A stretch of 64,000 nt of DNA from JAIXWP01 sp041391745 (GCA_041391745.1 JAWKNK010000007.1:1-64000); one strand, 5' to 3'. Shown: positions 53,814-63,695, counted from the stretch's first letter. The notes: generated by a model from the letters alone, not told the origin. Made by a program: numbers and translations.

Positions 53814-55372
53814 AGAAATTAGGCCTGTTGTTACTTATTGTTGGTATTGCTGCTTGTAGGAAAGAGCCTACGGTATGGAATACCGAGATAGTGGCCCCGT
53901 TGGCAAAAGGTCAGATCAATTTTGCAGATATCCTTCCCGATTCGCTTTTCTATACAGATGATGATAATTTATATCATCTATATCTAGAGCAGTCACTAAC
54001 TGACCTCAGCGTAGATTCATTGCTCAATTTAGAAGATACGGTATTCGCGCAATCTTTCACCGTTCCTTTCACGAGCGGAACAATAACCTTACCCGTAGGT
54101 ACTACTATTATTTCTTTGAGCCAAGATTTTGAAATGGGTAGCGACGATGTGCTGTTGCGGAGAGTTCGCATGAAGTCGGGCTATTTGCAATATGTGGTAA
54201 GCAGTTATATCAATGGATACCTCACGTGTCAGTATGAACTACCGGGAGTTTCACTCGGCAATGAATCGGTGAGTATTACTGCGAATACAAGTCCTGGTGA
54301 TGCTGACAATCCTGGAGAAGCGTTTGGTCAAATCGATATGACGGGTTATGTGTTTGATCTTACAGGAGAAAGTGGAGCAGATTATAACAAGTTGTTTTCT
54401 CAGATCACCGTTTCCGTTGCTGCGGACGCTCCAAGTCCTGCTGTAGTCCACGGACAGGACAGTGTAGTGGTTTCGATGCAGTTTGTGGATCCTGTGATCG
54501 ATTATGCTCTGGGATATTTTGGTGAACATACCTATCAGCTCAATGAGGATATCGAGTTTTTTGGCGGGGCAACTGCTCCAACTGGAATTTTGTTTTTAGA
54601 AAGAGCCTCAATGGATTTGGATTTTATCAATCGTATTGGTGTGGATGCAAAAATTGATTTTGATAATATTCAATCATTCACAGACTTTACTTCAGCGGAT
54701 TTGAATTATTCACCGTTGAGCAATAGCGTGAATCTAACTAGAGCTTTAGATTTGAATGGCCAAGTTTTTCCTACAGAGCAGCATTATCATATTGATGAGA
54801 CAAACAGTGGAATTTTAAATTTCCTTGGAATTGTTCCCAATGCGCTGCACGTAAACGCCAATGTGCATATCAATCCTTTAGGGAATATTAGCGGATCCAA
54901 TGATTTCTATTACGCTGATTTTCCATTAGAAGCAAAATTTAGAATGGATGTGCCACTCAAGATTGGTGCACAAGCCCTGACGTTTTCGGATACTGTCAAT
55001 TTTGATTTCAATGAAGAAATTGACGTAAACGGTTTTTTAAGACTTCGTTTTTCAAATTACTTCCCATTTTCAGCCAATGCCAAATTAATAGCTATTGATT
55101 CAGAAGATGGACATACACATGTCCTTCTAAATGATGGACGAATCGAGGCGGGAAGCGCGAATGCTGAAGGTGTGGTGGAAGTTCCAACACACAGCGAAAT
55201 TCTTGTTCCTATTTCGTCGTCAATTATTGATGTACTGAAAATGAGCGACCGAATGAACATTCGGGTTCAATTTAATACACCGGATAATCCAGAAACATTC
55301 CCTATTTACAATAGCTATAAAATGGATTTTGTGATATTGGTGGATGCAGCAGCTAAAATTGAATTGAATTGA
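53810..55372 (+). CDS. hypothetical lipoprotein in the dapF-kdsA operon
   Basis: 520 residues. Lipoprotein signal with cysteine (GIAACRKEPTVW). The mature protein is beta-rich with repeats of acidic and aromatic residues (LPDSLFYTDDDNLYHLYLEQ, ADLNYSPLSNSVNLTRALD) but no motif I recognise. Likely a surface or outer-membrane lipoprotein. Its stop TGA overlaps the next ATG (TGATG). Confidence 0.87.
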   Translation: MKKLGLLLLIVGIAACRKEPTVWNTEIVAPLAKGQINFADILPDSLFYTDDDNLYHLYLEQSLTDLSVDSLLNLEDTVFAQSFTVPFTSGTITLPVGTTIISLSQDFEMGSDDVLLRRVRMKSGYLQYVVSSYINGYLTCQYELPGVSLGNESVSITANTSPGDADNPGEAFGQIDMTGYVFDLTGESGADYNKLFSQITVSVAADAPSPAVVHGQDSVVVSMQFVDPVIDYALGYFGEHTYQLNEDIEFFGGATAPTGILFLERASMDLDFINRIGVDAKIDFDNIQSFTDFTSADLNYSPLSNSVNLTRALDLNGQVFPTEQHYHIDETNSGILNFLGIVPNALHVNANVHINPLGNISGSNDFYYADFPLEAKFRMDVPLKIGAQALTFSDTVNFDFNEEIDVNGFLRLRFSNYFPFSANAKLIAIDSEDGHTHVLLNDGRIEAGSANAEGVVEVPTHSEILVPISSSIIDVLKMSDRMNIRVQFNTPDNPETFPIYNSYKMDFVILVDAAAKIELN

Positions 55373-56610
55373 TGAGGAATTATCTACTAGTTATACTTCT
55401 TTTTGCCGCTGCTGGATTGAAAGCTCAGACTCCCATTTCTTGGTTGTTGAGAAGTGACACATCATACTTTGATCATGGAGTTTTCATCGCTGCTAACACC
55501 AACGCTGAATGGGCCTCTAATGTTTTGGATAAAGGTTGGGCACGTGATATGGTGGTTGGTGGATACTTTGGAGGTGACCAGGAAATTGGTTTATTGAATA
55601 GAATGTCACCCAGCAATCGCATCGGTGCTTTTGGAAACGGTGAGGTGCAATTTTTCAATGGTAAAGATTCTATTTTTCATCAAAATAAATGGGGTATTCA
55701 AGCAGGCCTTGGAGTTGTGTTCAACGGGTATGCAGGATTCACCGATGATATGTTTGAACTGGTGTATATAGGGAATAAAAATCATCTAGGTGATACGTTG
55801 AATCTTGGTCCAACTTATTTCAATTATCAAGCATTTAAAAAATTTGGTGTAGGTGTATTCAATAAGAAAACATTAAGTGGTTTCAAATTGAATCTTGTGA
55901 TGGGACAAGACTTTCAAGATTATCAATTGAGGAAGGGCGACCTGTACACTTCGGCAAATGGTGAATCAATACAACTCAATTATGTTGGGGAGTTTTGGCA
56001 AGCCGATACTACCAAAAAAGGTTTTGTAGCCAATAAAGGTATAGGTGTTTCATTTGATGGCGATTTTAATTTGCCATTGGCGAACAATTCAGGTTTTATA
56101 TCCGTGAGTGTTCGTGATTTTGGTTGGGTAAACTGGTCGGGGCTCACCAATCATTATTATGTAGATAGCACGCTCACTTGGACGGGTGTAGACATCAACA
56201 ACATCGATAGCTTATCATCCAACTTTGCACTTCCCAATTGGGCGGATACGTTGGGTGTAGAGCGCGATCAGCGAGCCAAATGGAGTGCACTTCCTGCGTG
56301 GTTTCATTTGCGCATCTTGAAGAAATGGAATAATAAAAATGCCTATTTCGCAGGTATAAGTTTGCAACCTAATTTCGTGTCCATTCCGATGGGATATTTT
56401 GGATTGAATCAGAAGGTGGCGAAGGGCTGGATGTTGAGCGAGCAAATTTCTTACGGAGGTTATGGCAACTTTAGATTAGGAGTTGAAGCGCAGTATTTCA
56501 TTCAAAATAAATTTTATTTGAGAGTGGGATCAGCTGATGTTCTTGGATATTTTAATGACTGGAACAAAGGCATGAGTGGCTTTGTAGGCCTGGGTGTTCA
56601 TATTGATTAG
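55372..56610 (+). CDS. DUF5723-like outer-membrane beta-barrel protein
   Basis: 412 residues from the ATG at 55372 (a TTG lies one codon earlier). Signal peptide (YLLVILLFAAAGLKAQ) then a beta-strand-rich barrel, with NTNAEWASNVLDKGWARDM, GFKLNLVMGQDFQDY and a C-terminal KNKFYLRVGSADVLGYF-type strand ending GLGVHID, consistent with DUF5723. Function unknown. Confidence 0.83.
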   Translation: MRNYLLVILLFAAAGLKAQTPISWLLRSDTSYFDHGVFIAANTNAEWASNVLDKGWARDMVVGGYFGGDQEIGLLNRMSPSNRIGAFGNGEVQFFNGKDSIFHQNKWGIQAGLGVVFNGYAGFTDDMFELVYIGNKNHLGDTLNLGPTYFNYQAFKKFGVGVFNKKTLSGFKLNLVMGQDFQDYQLRKGDLYTSANGESIQLNYVGEFWQADTTKKGFVANKGIGVSFDGDFNLPLANNSGFISVSVRDFGWVNWSGLTNHYYVDSTLTWTGVDINNIDSLSSNFALPNWADTLGVERDQRAKWSALPAWFHLRILKKWNNKNAYFAGISLQPNFVSIPMGYFGLNQKVAKGWMLSEQISYGGYGNFRLGVEAQYFIQNKFYLRVGSADVLGYFNDWNKGMSGFVGLGVHID

Positions 56611-56630
56611 AAAAGTAATTTTATAATAAA

Positions 56631-57446
56631 ATGGAGATGATTAGTGAGTTACCAAATTTGAAGCATCAAGAAAGTGATAATTTCTTTTTGATTGCTGGTC
56701 CATGTGTGGTGGAGAGTGAGGAGTTGGTTTTTGAGGTGGCAGAAAAGGTAAAGGCAATAACGGATCGTTTGGAGATTCCATATATTTTCAAAGCATCCTA
56801 TCGCAAGGCAAATCGCTCGAGAGGCGATAGTTTTACGGGTATCGGAGATGAAGAAGGATTGAAGTTGATTCGTAAAGTTGGCGATCATTTTGGGTTGCCT
56901 GTTACGACAGATTTTCACTCGGCGGAAGAAGCAGCGCTTGCTGCGCAATATGTGGACATTCTTCAAGTGCCCGCTTTCTTATGTCGTCAAACAGATATTT
57001 TGATTGCTGCGGCTCAAACTGGAAAAGTAGTGAATGTAAAGAAGGGACAATTCCTTTCGGCTGATTCTATGGTTCACGCAGTGAATAAAATTAAAGATGC
57101 GGGCAACAACAAAGTGTGGTTGACTGAGCGCGGAACGACCTTCGGGTACCAAGATCTTGTGGTGGATTATCGCGGCTTGCCAGTGATGCAGCAATTTGCT
57201 CCAACCATTATGGACTGCACGCATAGCTTGCAGCAGCCCAATCAAAGTAGCGGAGTTACTGGGGGAAGACCAGAGCTTATTGGTACCATTGCCAAGGCGG
57301 CTGTGGCTGTGGGGGTAGATGGATTATTCATTGAAACGCATCCAAATCCTGCAGTAGCGAAGAGTGACGGCGCAAACATGTTGCGTTTAGATTTATTAGA
57401 AGAGTTGCTCGAAAAATTAGTTCGAGTTAGAAAAGCAGTGAGATAA
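56631..57446 (+). CDS. kdsA: 3-deoxy-8-phosphooctulonate synthase (Kdo8P synthase)
   Basis: 271 residues. Makes Kdo 8-phosphate from arabinose 5-phosphate and PEP, for LPS core. Typical segments: LIAGPCVVESEELVFEVAEK, YIFKASYRKANRSRG, DILQVPAFLCRQTDIL, NVKKGQFLSADSMVHAV, DCTHSLQQPNQSSGVTGG and FIETHPNPAVAKSDGANM. The stop overlaps the next ATG by one base. Confidence 0.98.
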   Translation: MEMISELPNLKHQESDNFFLIAGPCVVESEELVFEVAEKVKAITDRLEIPYIFKASYRKANRSRGDSFTGIGDEEGLKLIRKVGDHFGLPVTTDFHSAEEAALAAQYVDILQVPAFLCRQTDILIAAAQTGKVVNVKKGQFLSADSMVHAVNKIKDAGNNKVWLTERGTTFGYQDLVVDYRGLPVMQQFAPTIMDCTHSLQQPNQSSGVTGGRPELIGTIAKAAVAVGVDGLFIETHPNPAVAKSDGANMLRLDLLEELLEKLVRVRKAVR

Positions 57447-58786
57447 TGAAATATTTTTTATCCATATTTTTTGTAGCACTTTGCTCATTTGGATTCGCTC
57501 AAGAAGCTTTTATGAAAGCCATTGGAACGGATAATATTGAGCATGGAGTTGACATTTGTATGGATAGCAATGGCAGTGTATATGTGGTGTCTAGCACCAA
57601 TGCGGTGGCTTCATCCTATACTGACATCCTGCTGACATCCCTGGATAATCAATTCAACTGCTTGTGGTCGTATACCTATGGCAGTAACTTCATTCATCAG
57701 CCTGTGGCGATGGATATCGCAGAGGATGAATTGTACATTGTTTCTACAGTGCTCACTCCAACTACATCGAGTTACGACATTGAAGTAATGAAAGTAGGTT
57801 TGGATGGTATTCCCGTTTGGACGCAATCGTTCGGAAATGAAAGTTGGGATATAGCGCGTGACATTCGTGTAGTGGGCAACAGCATTTATGTGATTGCCGA
57901 AACGCAAATGGATGGCGTAAATCAAGCGGAAGTTTTTATTTTAGATAAGACCACAGGAATCAGTTTTACTCCAGTGTTTTTAACCCAAGGTAACAGCGAT
58001 GTTGAGGTAATGGCGTTCATGGTCAATAATGGGCGATACTACGCGGCTATAGCTCAACAAGGAGTAACGTATATCAATAATTATTTTCTCAACGGAGTGC
58101 TTGCTTGGTCATCGCCATTGGAATTTGTAGATGGAGGTGAAATGCACGTCAAAGACTTTAGCGTGTTCGGAGCGAACGTGTATTATGCAGGCGAGCGCAT
58201 TTTGGATGGAAATACCATGGGGTTTTATGGGGGCGTAGATAATATTGGAAATATTTTTATGCTCACCAGTGAGGTTTATTCTGGAGACTATGGCTACTGT
58301 GGAGTGTTCGTTTCCGATAGCAGGATTGTGCTACCAGGATTTTTAAAGTTCGCGGGTGCCGGAGGAAAGGATGCCTTTGTACACATCCTTACACAAGATC
58401 AAGTTTTCTTGGGGGCACCAACTTTCGGCGACTCCCAGGATGATTATTTCGACAAGGCAATCGTGATGCCCAATGGATATGTATTGTGCGCTGGAACAAC
58501 TTTTAGCTACGGCGAAGCCAACGGAAACAGCATGGCGCTGATGATGACTGAGGCGACATTTGGCGACTACAGTCAATACTTAGACACCAACAATGATTGC
58601 TTCATCGTTAGTGTTCAGGAAGCATTACATTCTTCCAATAGAGTGATCGAAGAGAAGTATTATTTAATGGATGGGCGAGAGGTAGAGGCCAGTCGGGCAT
58701 TAGAATTTTCCAAAGAGAACATTGTGATTTGTATAAAGCAATACAGCAATGGAGAAATGGAAGTAACGAAATTCGTTTCAAAGTAA
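57446..58786 (+). CDS. secreted beta-propeller-like protein with probable degenerate T9SS sorting domain
   Basis: 446 residues. Signal peptide (FLSIFFVALCSFGFAQ), then repeats resembling SBBP/beta-propeller blades (MDSNGSVYVVSSTN, SFGNESWDIARDIRVVGNSI and VKDFSVFGANVYYAGERIL). The C-terminal end (YYLMDGREVEASRALEF to MEVTKFVSK) resembles a type A T9SS domain without the classic YPNP. Last gene of the dapF operon; the next gene is convergent. Confidence 0.82.
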   Translation: MKYFLSIFFVALCSFGFAQEAFMKAIGTDNIEHGVDICMDSNGSVYVVSSTNAVASSYTDILLTSLDNQFNCLWSYTYGSNFIHQPVAMDIAEDELYIVSTVLTPTTSSYDIEVMKVGLDGIPVWTQSFGNESWDIARDIRVVGNSIYVIAETQMDGVNQAEVFILDKTTGISFTPVFLTQGNSDVEVMAFMVNNGRYYAAIAQQGVTYINNYFLNGVLAWSSPLEFVDGGEMHVKDFSVFGANVYYAGERILDGNTMGFYGGVDNIGNIFMLTSEVYSGDYGYCGVFVSDSRIVLPGFLKFAGAGGKDAFVHILTQDQVFLGAPTFGDSQDDYFDKAIVMPNGYVLCAGTTFSYGEANGNSMALMMTEATFGDYSQYLDTNNDCFIVSVQEALHSSNRVIEEKYYLMDGREVEASRALEFSKENIVICIKQYSNGEMEVTKFVSK

Positions 58787-58787
58787 T

Positions 58788-60302
58788 TTACTTTCTCAAC
58801 CAAAGGCCAGGAGCTGATTCACGGTATTCCAATCTCAATTTTTCAGAAAACATTTCTTGTGTTGAACAATCATCTTTGGTGAGAAAAACGACATCCGATT
58901 GGGCTATCGTTTGAAGCGGAATTTGGTCGTTTTCGGATACGGGAATAATAGGGAACTGCCAGCCCTTTCTTTCGAACTTAACCAAGGTGTTGTTCATCGT
59001 AGAATCACCAACAATCAATATTTTCAAGGAGTGTGTGGGGTCAATTTTTTTCAACGCTGATACAGCAAATAATGTTCTGTTGTATTCAGGACCGGGTTTC
59101 GTGATTAGAAATTCTGGTTGGGCAATGCGTTGAGGTAGCTTTTTGTAAACATAGCTGTAGGAGCTAATTCCTATAGCTAGTAGTGCGAAAGAAAGAATGA
59201 TGTTTTTATACTTGAAATAAAAGCCGTTTTGTACCTGATGAATGAATTCAATGATCGTGAAATAGACGAAAGGCACAATTACTAAGAAATAATAATCGTG
59301 GTCTCTGAATTTTTCGAAAAACAAAACCACATAGCAGATTACTCCTATGAGAGAAATCCAGATAAATCCTTTTTTAATGAAGTGAATTTGTCTCGTAAAG
59401 AATACAAGCCCTAAGAGAGAAAGCGCGAAAAGTATCTGAGTGATTTCAGGGTAGTAGCTATTTCTCCAATAATGGAGCACATGGTCAAGAGTTATTTTTC
59501 TTTGCTCGGAAGAGGATTCCCAGATGGGTAAAAATGTATTGAAGTAGTAGTTATTACCTGCTCCTTCGTTGTACAGCTTTACAAATAGCCACCAGCTTGC
59601 GACGGGCAGAATAAATAGTAAGCACTGCTTTATCCAAGAGATGATTTCATTTTTATTTTTTAAAGAAATGAAAAGGCGCGTTCCCAAAAATGCCAAAGGA
59701 TAGATGCCGTAAGTAATTTTGATCATGCTTGCCAAGGTCATCAGAAATAGGGCGCGCATGAGCCTGGATTTACTTTCTTCCTTTAAAAAATAAAATTGAG
59801 AAATTCCAGCAATGGTAAGTCCTAGCGCTGCAATATCAGGAAGCAAGTTGTTGGAGTAATAGAGCAGCACTGTGCTCGTTAAAAGGATAAGAACAGTTGT
59901 GGATGAAACGAAATAATTGTTGTTGAAATATTGCGTTGTTTTTTTCCAAAGGAAATAGATAGCCCCGAAGAAAGTCAGTCCATGAAGGAGTTTTAGCACA
60001 AGACTCGTTTTGATTCCAATCAAAGCAATTATCGCCGCGAAGTAATAGAAAATAGGAAATTCACTTGCACATTTTCCATCTTCACTGGTGAGGTTGAAGT
60101 TTTGAGGATGAAAAAAGTTAAAATCAAAATGCAAATAATTCAATGCAAACGATAGACTATCCGCTTGACGTACTTCATGAATGCTGCCCGGGTTGGACAG
60201 AAATGCAATTAAAACTCCAAGTGGAGTTAGGAAAATAAAAAGAACCACTGCGAAAAACAGTGGTTTAAGCAGGGTAAATATTTTAGCACGTTTAGAGTGC
60301 AT
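58788..60302 (-). CDS. GT39/ArnT-like membrane glycosyltransferase
   Basis: 504 residues with around ten membrane helices (for example LKPLFFAVVLFIFLTPLG and LLSFALLAIGISSYS-type). It has the acidic loop near the start (EVRQADSLSFAL) expected of the GT-C fold, and a soluble C-terminal domain (LKILIVGDSTMNNTLVKFE). The substrate is unknown. Start 60302 overlaps the MazG-like gene by 11 bp. Confidence 0.85.
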   Translation of the reverse strand: MHSKRAKIFTLLKPLFFAVVLFIFLTPLGVLIAFLSNPGSIHEVRQADSLSFALNYLHFDFNFFHPQNFNLTSEDGKCASEFPIFYYFAAIIALIGIKTSLVLKLLHGLTFFGAIYFLWKKTTQYFNNNYFVSSTTVLILLTSTVLLYYSNNLLPDIAALGLTIAGISQFYFLKEESKSRLMRALFLMTLASMIKITYGIYPLAFLGTRLFISLKNKNEIISWIKQCLLFILPVASWWLFVKLYNEGAGNNYYFNTFLPIWESSSEQRKITLDHVLHYWRNSYYPEITQILFALSLLGLVFFTRQIHFIKKGFIWISLIGVICYVVLFFEKFRDHDYYFLVIVPFVYFTIIEFIHQVQNGFYFKYKNIILSFALLAIGISSYSYVYKKLPQRIAQPEFLITKPGPEYNRTLFAVSALKKIDPTHSLKILIVGDSTMNNTLVKFERKGWQFPIIPVSENDQIPLQTIAQSDVVFLTKDDCSTQEMFSEKLRLEYRESAPGLWLRK

Positions 60303-60705
60303 TCAGAACTTTAGAAATGTCCGGTTTGAAATATCGATTCGACTTCATCACTTTGCCATCTTCACGATAAATCGGTTCGCCGTTTTCATCCAGTTTTGAC
60401 ATGTTGCTGCGATGAATTTCGAGAAACACTTCCGCAATCTTGTGTTGTAATCCATGAGCATTGAGAGTGCCGCAAAGGATGTACAATTGATCGCCTAGAG
60501 CATCTGCAATTTCGATGAGGTCACCGTTTTTTGCCGCTTCAAGGTATTCTTCGTTTTCTTCTTTCATGAGATTAAAACGAAGCGTGTACTCTTTTTCTGA
60601 AAGTTGAGCAGTAGCTTCTGTTCTATTTGCAATTTTAAAAGCATCATGAAATTCGCCTACGGCATCAATACATTCAGCAAGTGTAAGCGGATGTTTATTT
60701 TCCAT
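60292..60705 (-). CDS. MazG-like nucleotide pyrophosphohydrolase
   Basis: 137 residues. The core MKEENEEYLEAAKNGDLIEIADALGDQLYI contains the EExxE ... ExxD pattern, and the family binds Mg2+ to hydrolyse NTPs. The substrate is not known. Starts one base after the stop of the TlpA-like gene (contiguous) and is followed by the GT39 gene. Confidence 0.9.
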   Translation of the reverse strand: MENKHPLTLAECIDAVGEFHDAFKIANRTEATAQLSEKEYTLRFNLMKEENEEYLEAAKNGDLIEIADALGDQLYILCGTLNAHGLQHKIAEVFLEIHRSNMSKLDENGEPIYREDGKVMKSNRYFKPDISKVLNAL

Positions 60706-62061
60706 TTATTTTTTTATTTCAAGTAACATTTCGTCGAGGATGGATTCGAGTTTGCTGCGCATAATCAATCTTCGAAGAATCACTCCATTATTATCCACCG
60801 CAATCAAAGTTGGGGTGCTTGGAACAGGGAAAGTTTTGTTAAAGTCTTTGCGCGAATCATAAGCGAGAAATACACTTGTCCAAGGCATGGGAGATTCTGC
60901 TTCTCGCGCTTTCCAGTCTGCTTCGTCTTTATCAGAACCGATAGCATAGACTTCAACTCCCATTGCTTTATATTTTTTATAAATCTCTTCAAGCTCTGGT
61001 TCGAATTCTTTGCAATGAGTGCAGTTGGTGCGCCAGAACATGAGAATGGTGATGTTGTTCTTTTTAGCCGTTTCCGTGAGGGAGATGCGTTCGCCTTTAT
61101 TGTTAGGCAAATTGAGTTCAGGAATGTGATTTCCAGGTTTACAATTTTCCAAGGCAAGAATCAAGTTCTTCACGCCGGCGCCAATAGTTTCATTGTCCGA
61201 ACAGTCGGGAGCATACCAAGTGAGGAGGTAATCTACGCCAGGTTCATTTTTATAATCGAGCAATAAGTCTAAGATAAATTTGAAGAGAAAACTATTCATT
61301 TCCTCATTGTCGAAGCTGCGTTTTAGAACATTGTCGATGTATAGATCGGGCACACTGTCGTTTGCGAAGTATTGATAATAGAGCATTGCATTTCTCGCGA
61401 ATGAAGGGCTGTACAGTTGCTTCATATCGTCCATTGGAACATTATCCCAAAGGTGTTTTTTATTAAAAGCAATGATGGCATTTATATCAGGATTACTTTT
61501 CTTCCATTCCTCACTTTCAGGATGGACGAGTCCTTTGATGATATGTTGGCTCACCCATGCATTGGGATTTTTGAGGGCAATAGAAGAAAGTTTGGCGTAG
61601 ATATTATGCTCCAACTGCAGGTATTCACGCTTGAGAGGATCGGAGGAGTCGTAGGTGTGTCGAAGAGAATCCAAAAGAATGGCGACCTCAGTAAAAAGTT
61701 CGTTTTCGAAATCGTGAAGGGATTTAACAGGAGCGTCGATTCCATTGAGCACCGATTCTTGAATCGTGATAGTTTTTTCGGTAAGCATTTTTTCACTTAC
61801 AAGGAAAACGGCCGTCCAATCTTTCGAGGAGGTGTGTCTTAAGCGGTAAACGCCAGAGTGTGGAAAGATGAGCGGAATATTAAAGTCACCGTTGATATCC
61901 GTTTGACCTTTTGAAAGGATTTTCCATCCTTTTTCTTCAAAGAATTCGATAAAAAGGTTTCCGCCGGGCGAGGGGAGGTCGGAAATACGCCCGGAGAATT
62001 GGGTTTGCGCTGCGGCGAATAGCGATATAAAACTGAATAAAATCGTCAACAACTTAGCCAT
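60706..62061 (-). CDS. TlpA-like thiol-disulfide protein with N-terminal DUF4369-like domain
   Basis: 451 residues. Signal peptide (TILFSFISLFAAAQ), a beta-sandwich N-terminal part (FSGRISDLPSPGGNLFIEFFE), a helical middle region and a C-terminal thioredoxin-like domain with active site FWRTNCTHCKEFEPEL (CTHC) and cis-Pro VPSTPTLIAVDN. Likely a periplasmic oxidoreductase. First gene of a three-gene minus-strand run. Confidence 0.9.
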   Translation of the reverse strand: MAKLLTILFSFISLFAAAQTQFSGRISDLPSPGGNLFIEFFEEKGWKILSKGQTDINGDFNIPLIFPHSGVYRLRHTSSKDWTAVFLVSEKMLTEKTITIQESVLNGIDAPVKSLHDFENELFTEVAILLDSLRHTYDSSDPLKREYLQLEHNIYAKLSSIALKNPNAWVSQHIIKGLVHPESEEWKKSNPDINAIIAFNKKHLWDNVPMDDMKQLYSPSFARNAMLYYQYFANDSVPDLYIDNVLKRSFDNEEMNSFLFKFILDLLLDYKNEPGVDYLLTWYAPDCSDNETIGAGVKNLILALENCKPGNHIPELNLPNNKGERISLTETAKKNNITILMFWRTNCTHCKEFEPELEEIYKKYKAMGVEVYAIGSDKDEADWKAREAESPMPWTSVFLAYDSRKDFNKTFPVPSTPTLIAVDNNGVILRRLIMRSKLESILDEMLLEIKK

Positions 62062-62482
62062 GAGGCGAAGATAATAAAATCTGGGGATGGGGGATGGGTG
62101 TTAGGAGTTTGGGGTTTGGAGATAGGGGTTTGGAGATAGGAGTTTGGAGATAGGAGTTTGGAGATAGGAGTTTGGAGTTTGGGGATTGGAGTTTGGGGAT
62201 GGGAGATTCATTCTCATTTTCATTCACATTCTCATTCTATGACAAGCGGTACTTCAATGGATGGTGCTGAATATTCATTTTCTTTTTAACCACAGAGAAC
62301 ACAAAGATTTCACAAAGAACACCAAGAAGCTCTGTGAACTTTGTGCACGGCTCTGTGTGCTTTGTGGTTGAGTTTCGTGAACTTTAACAAAGTCGCTTGG
62401 TTCGGAAGGTTTGGCAAAAAGGGGAAGTGTGTGAGGGATTTATTATTGCTTATGGAACAGGATAAAATTTTACATTTAGAAA
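62062..62482. repeat. repeat-rich intergenic region (G-rich minisatellite and CACAAAG element)
   Basis: 421 bp with no gene. About 62085-62204 is G-rich, with four copies of GTTTGGAGATAGG(A/G) (14 bp) at 62114-62169 and degenerate copies around it. A pyrimidine-rich stretch with CATTCTCATT units follows (about 62209-62241). At 62288-62369 an inverted element runs AACCACA...TGTGGTT with several CACAAAG/CTTTGTG units. No coding signal is credible. Confidence 0.8.
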
Positions 62483-63043
62483 ATGAAAAATTTATTGATC
62501 GTTGTAATACTTTTTTTTCACTTTTCCGCGATGAGTGCTGAAAGGGTAGATAGTGTGAGAATTCAAACGGGACTGGAGTTGATGTGGAAACCGATGCAAT
62601 TACATTACTTGTTTTTTATAGGTAAAGCAATTAATTTAGGGAATCAAAGACTTCAAGTAAATTTGATGGCAGGGCCTTGCAGAGGATTTGTGTCAGGATG
62701 TGGCATTGAGATGGATATTTTCAATCGAAAGGATTTTAATGCTACAATAGGCTTACAGTACATGTATAAATCATCAATTGAAGATTATATTCATGAACAT
62801 GAGTTTGGTGCTCCAAAATACTATTTATCGAAATTAAACTGCGCAACGACTTCTCTTAAAATAGAACGAAGATTTTCTCGTATTAGCAGTGTTTTTTCTC
62901 GCTTAGGCTGGATGTCAATTTTGAGTAATGGAGAATACAGTTTGGACGAGCCTGATGCGGGTTTAGAAAATGCTTTACGAGCTGATATAAGGAATGGGAT
63001 ATTATTTTCACTTGGAATAAATTTTAATATAGGTAGCAAGTAA
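62483..63043 (+). CDS. hypothetical secreted protein
   Basis: 186 residues. Signal peptide (LLIVVILFFHFSAMSA), then beta-strand-rich sequence with alternating hydrophobic and polar residues (GLQYMYKSSIEDYIHEHEF, ILFSLGINFNIGSK); the glycine-ending aromatic/hydrophobic final strand suggests a small outer-membrane barrel. No family recognised. Flanked by repeats. Confidence 0.7.
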   Translation: MKNLLIVVILFFHFSAMSAERVDSVRIQTGLELMWKPMQLHYLFFIGKAINLGNQRLQVNLMAGPCRGFVSGCGIEMDIFNRKDFNATIGLQYMYKSSIEDYIHEHEFGAPKYYLSKLNCATTSLKIERRFSRISSVFSRLGWMSILSNGEYSLDEPDAGLENALRADIRNGILFSLGINFNIGSK

Positions 63044-63386
63044 AGTGTTCAGATGTGATTTTTTTGCTAGTGAAATATTTTAAAGGAATATCTCTTAGCG
63101 AAATTTTGCGAATTCTTTGTGTCCTTTGCGATGAAAAAATAAGCTCGCTCCTCAAAAGGGAGAGTTACTCATCATTGACAAAGGAAGCATTATTATCGCA
63201 GATAACGCAAGGGTTTTCGCAAAGGTTCGCAAAGATTACCAAGCTAATTGATGCTTAGATTCTATTTACATTCGAGAAAATCTTTACTGAATGCAAAGTG
63301 AAAGATTAGTTATAAAAACCAAAACCCTCAATCTCATCTATTCTTAACGATTCAGCTCACAAATGACAAGCGCTTTTCTGATTGTT
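63044..63386. repeat. intergenic region with hairpin-forming repeat (63095-63247)
   Basis: 343 bp. A 153-bp element runs TTAGC...GCTAA with CTTTGTG, CTTTGCG and CGCAAAG units in inverted arrangement (63095-63247). The 67-codon open frame in it looks like chance. The rest holds nothing I can identify. Confidence 0.65.
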
Positions 63387-63662
63387 TTATGAATTGTACC
63401 ACGCTCGAAATATTATTGCAACTACATAAATAGTTATTGAATAGCCATAAATCAAATTTGTTGTTTTAATTAATCTATTTCTCTTTTCTTCTTTCGAATA
63501 AGGTATTGGAAATAGATAACGTCCGCCGATGCCAGCACTGCCTCTTGTGTCAATACCTTTTGCCACTTTGCTGTCAACGGAGTCAAAGTACATGTGAATA
63601 ATAATTTTGAGCAGCACAACTGTGCCAGTAACAATTTCATATAAATGGAAATCAATCGACAT
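63387..63662 (-). CDS. small hypothetical membrane protein
   Basis: 91 residues from the ATG at 63662 (MSIDFHLYEIVTGTVVLLKII). Two hydrophobic segments (VTGTVVLLKIIIHMYF and NLIYGYSITIYVVAIIFRAW) around a charged loop (KVAKGIDTRGSAGIGGRYLF). No family recognised. Confidence 0.55.
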   Translation of the reverse strand: MSIDFHLYEIVTGTVVLLKIIIHMYFDSVDSKVAKGIDTRGSAGIGGRYLFPIPYSKEEKRNRLIKTTNLIYGYSITIYVVAIIFRAWYNS

Positions 63663-63695
63663 GGAGCGGGATTTTGTGGTCGCAATTAAATTCAA

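Noticed and set aside
62114..62169. Tandem 14-bp units as a CRISPR array
   Set aside because: Units are directly adjacent with no unique spacers and there are no cas genes.
62341..62541. 66-codon open frame in the repeat region
   Set aside because: It arises from the CACAAAG repeat and its flank and overlaps the start of the signal-peptide gene.
63055..63258. 67-codon open frame in the 63.1 kb inverted element
   Set aside because: Composition follows the repeat; no signal peptide or motif.
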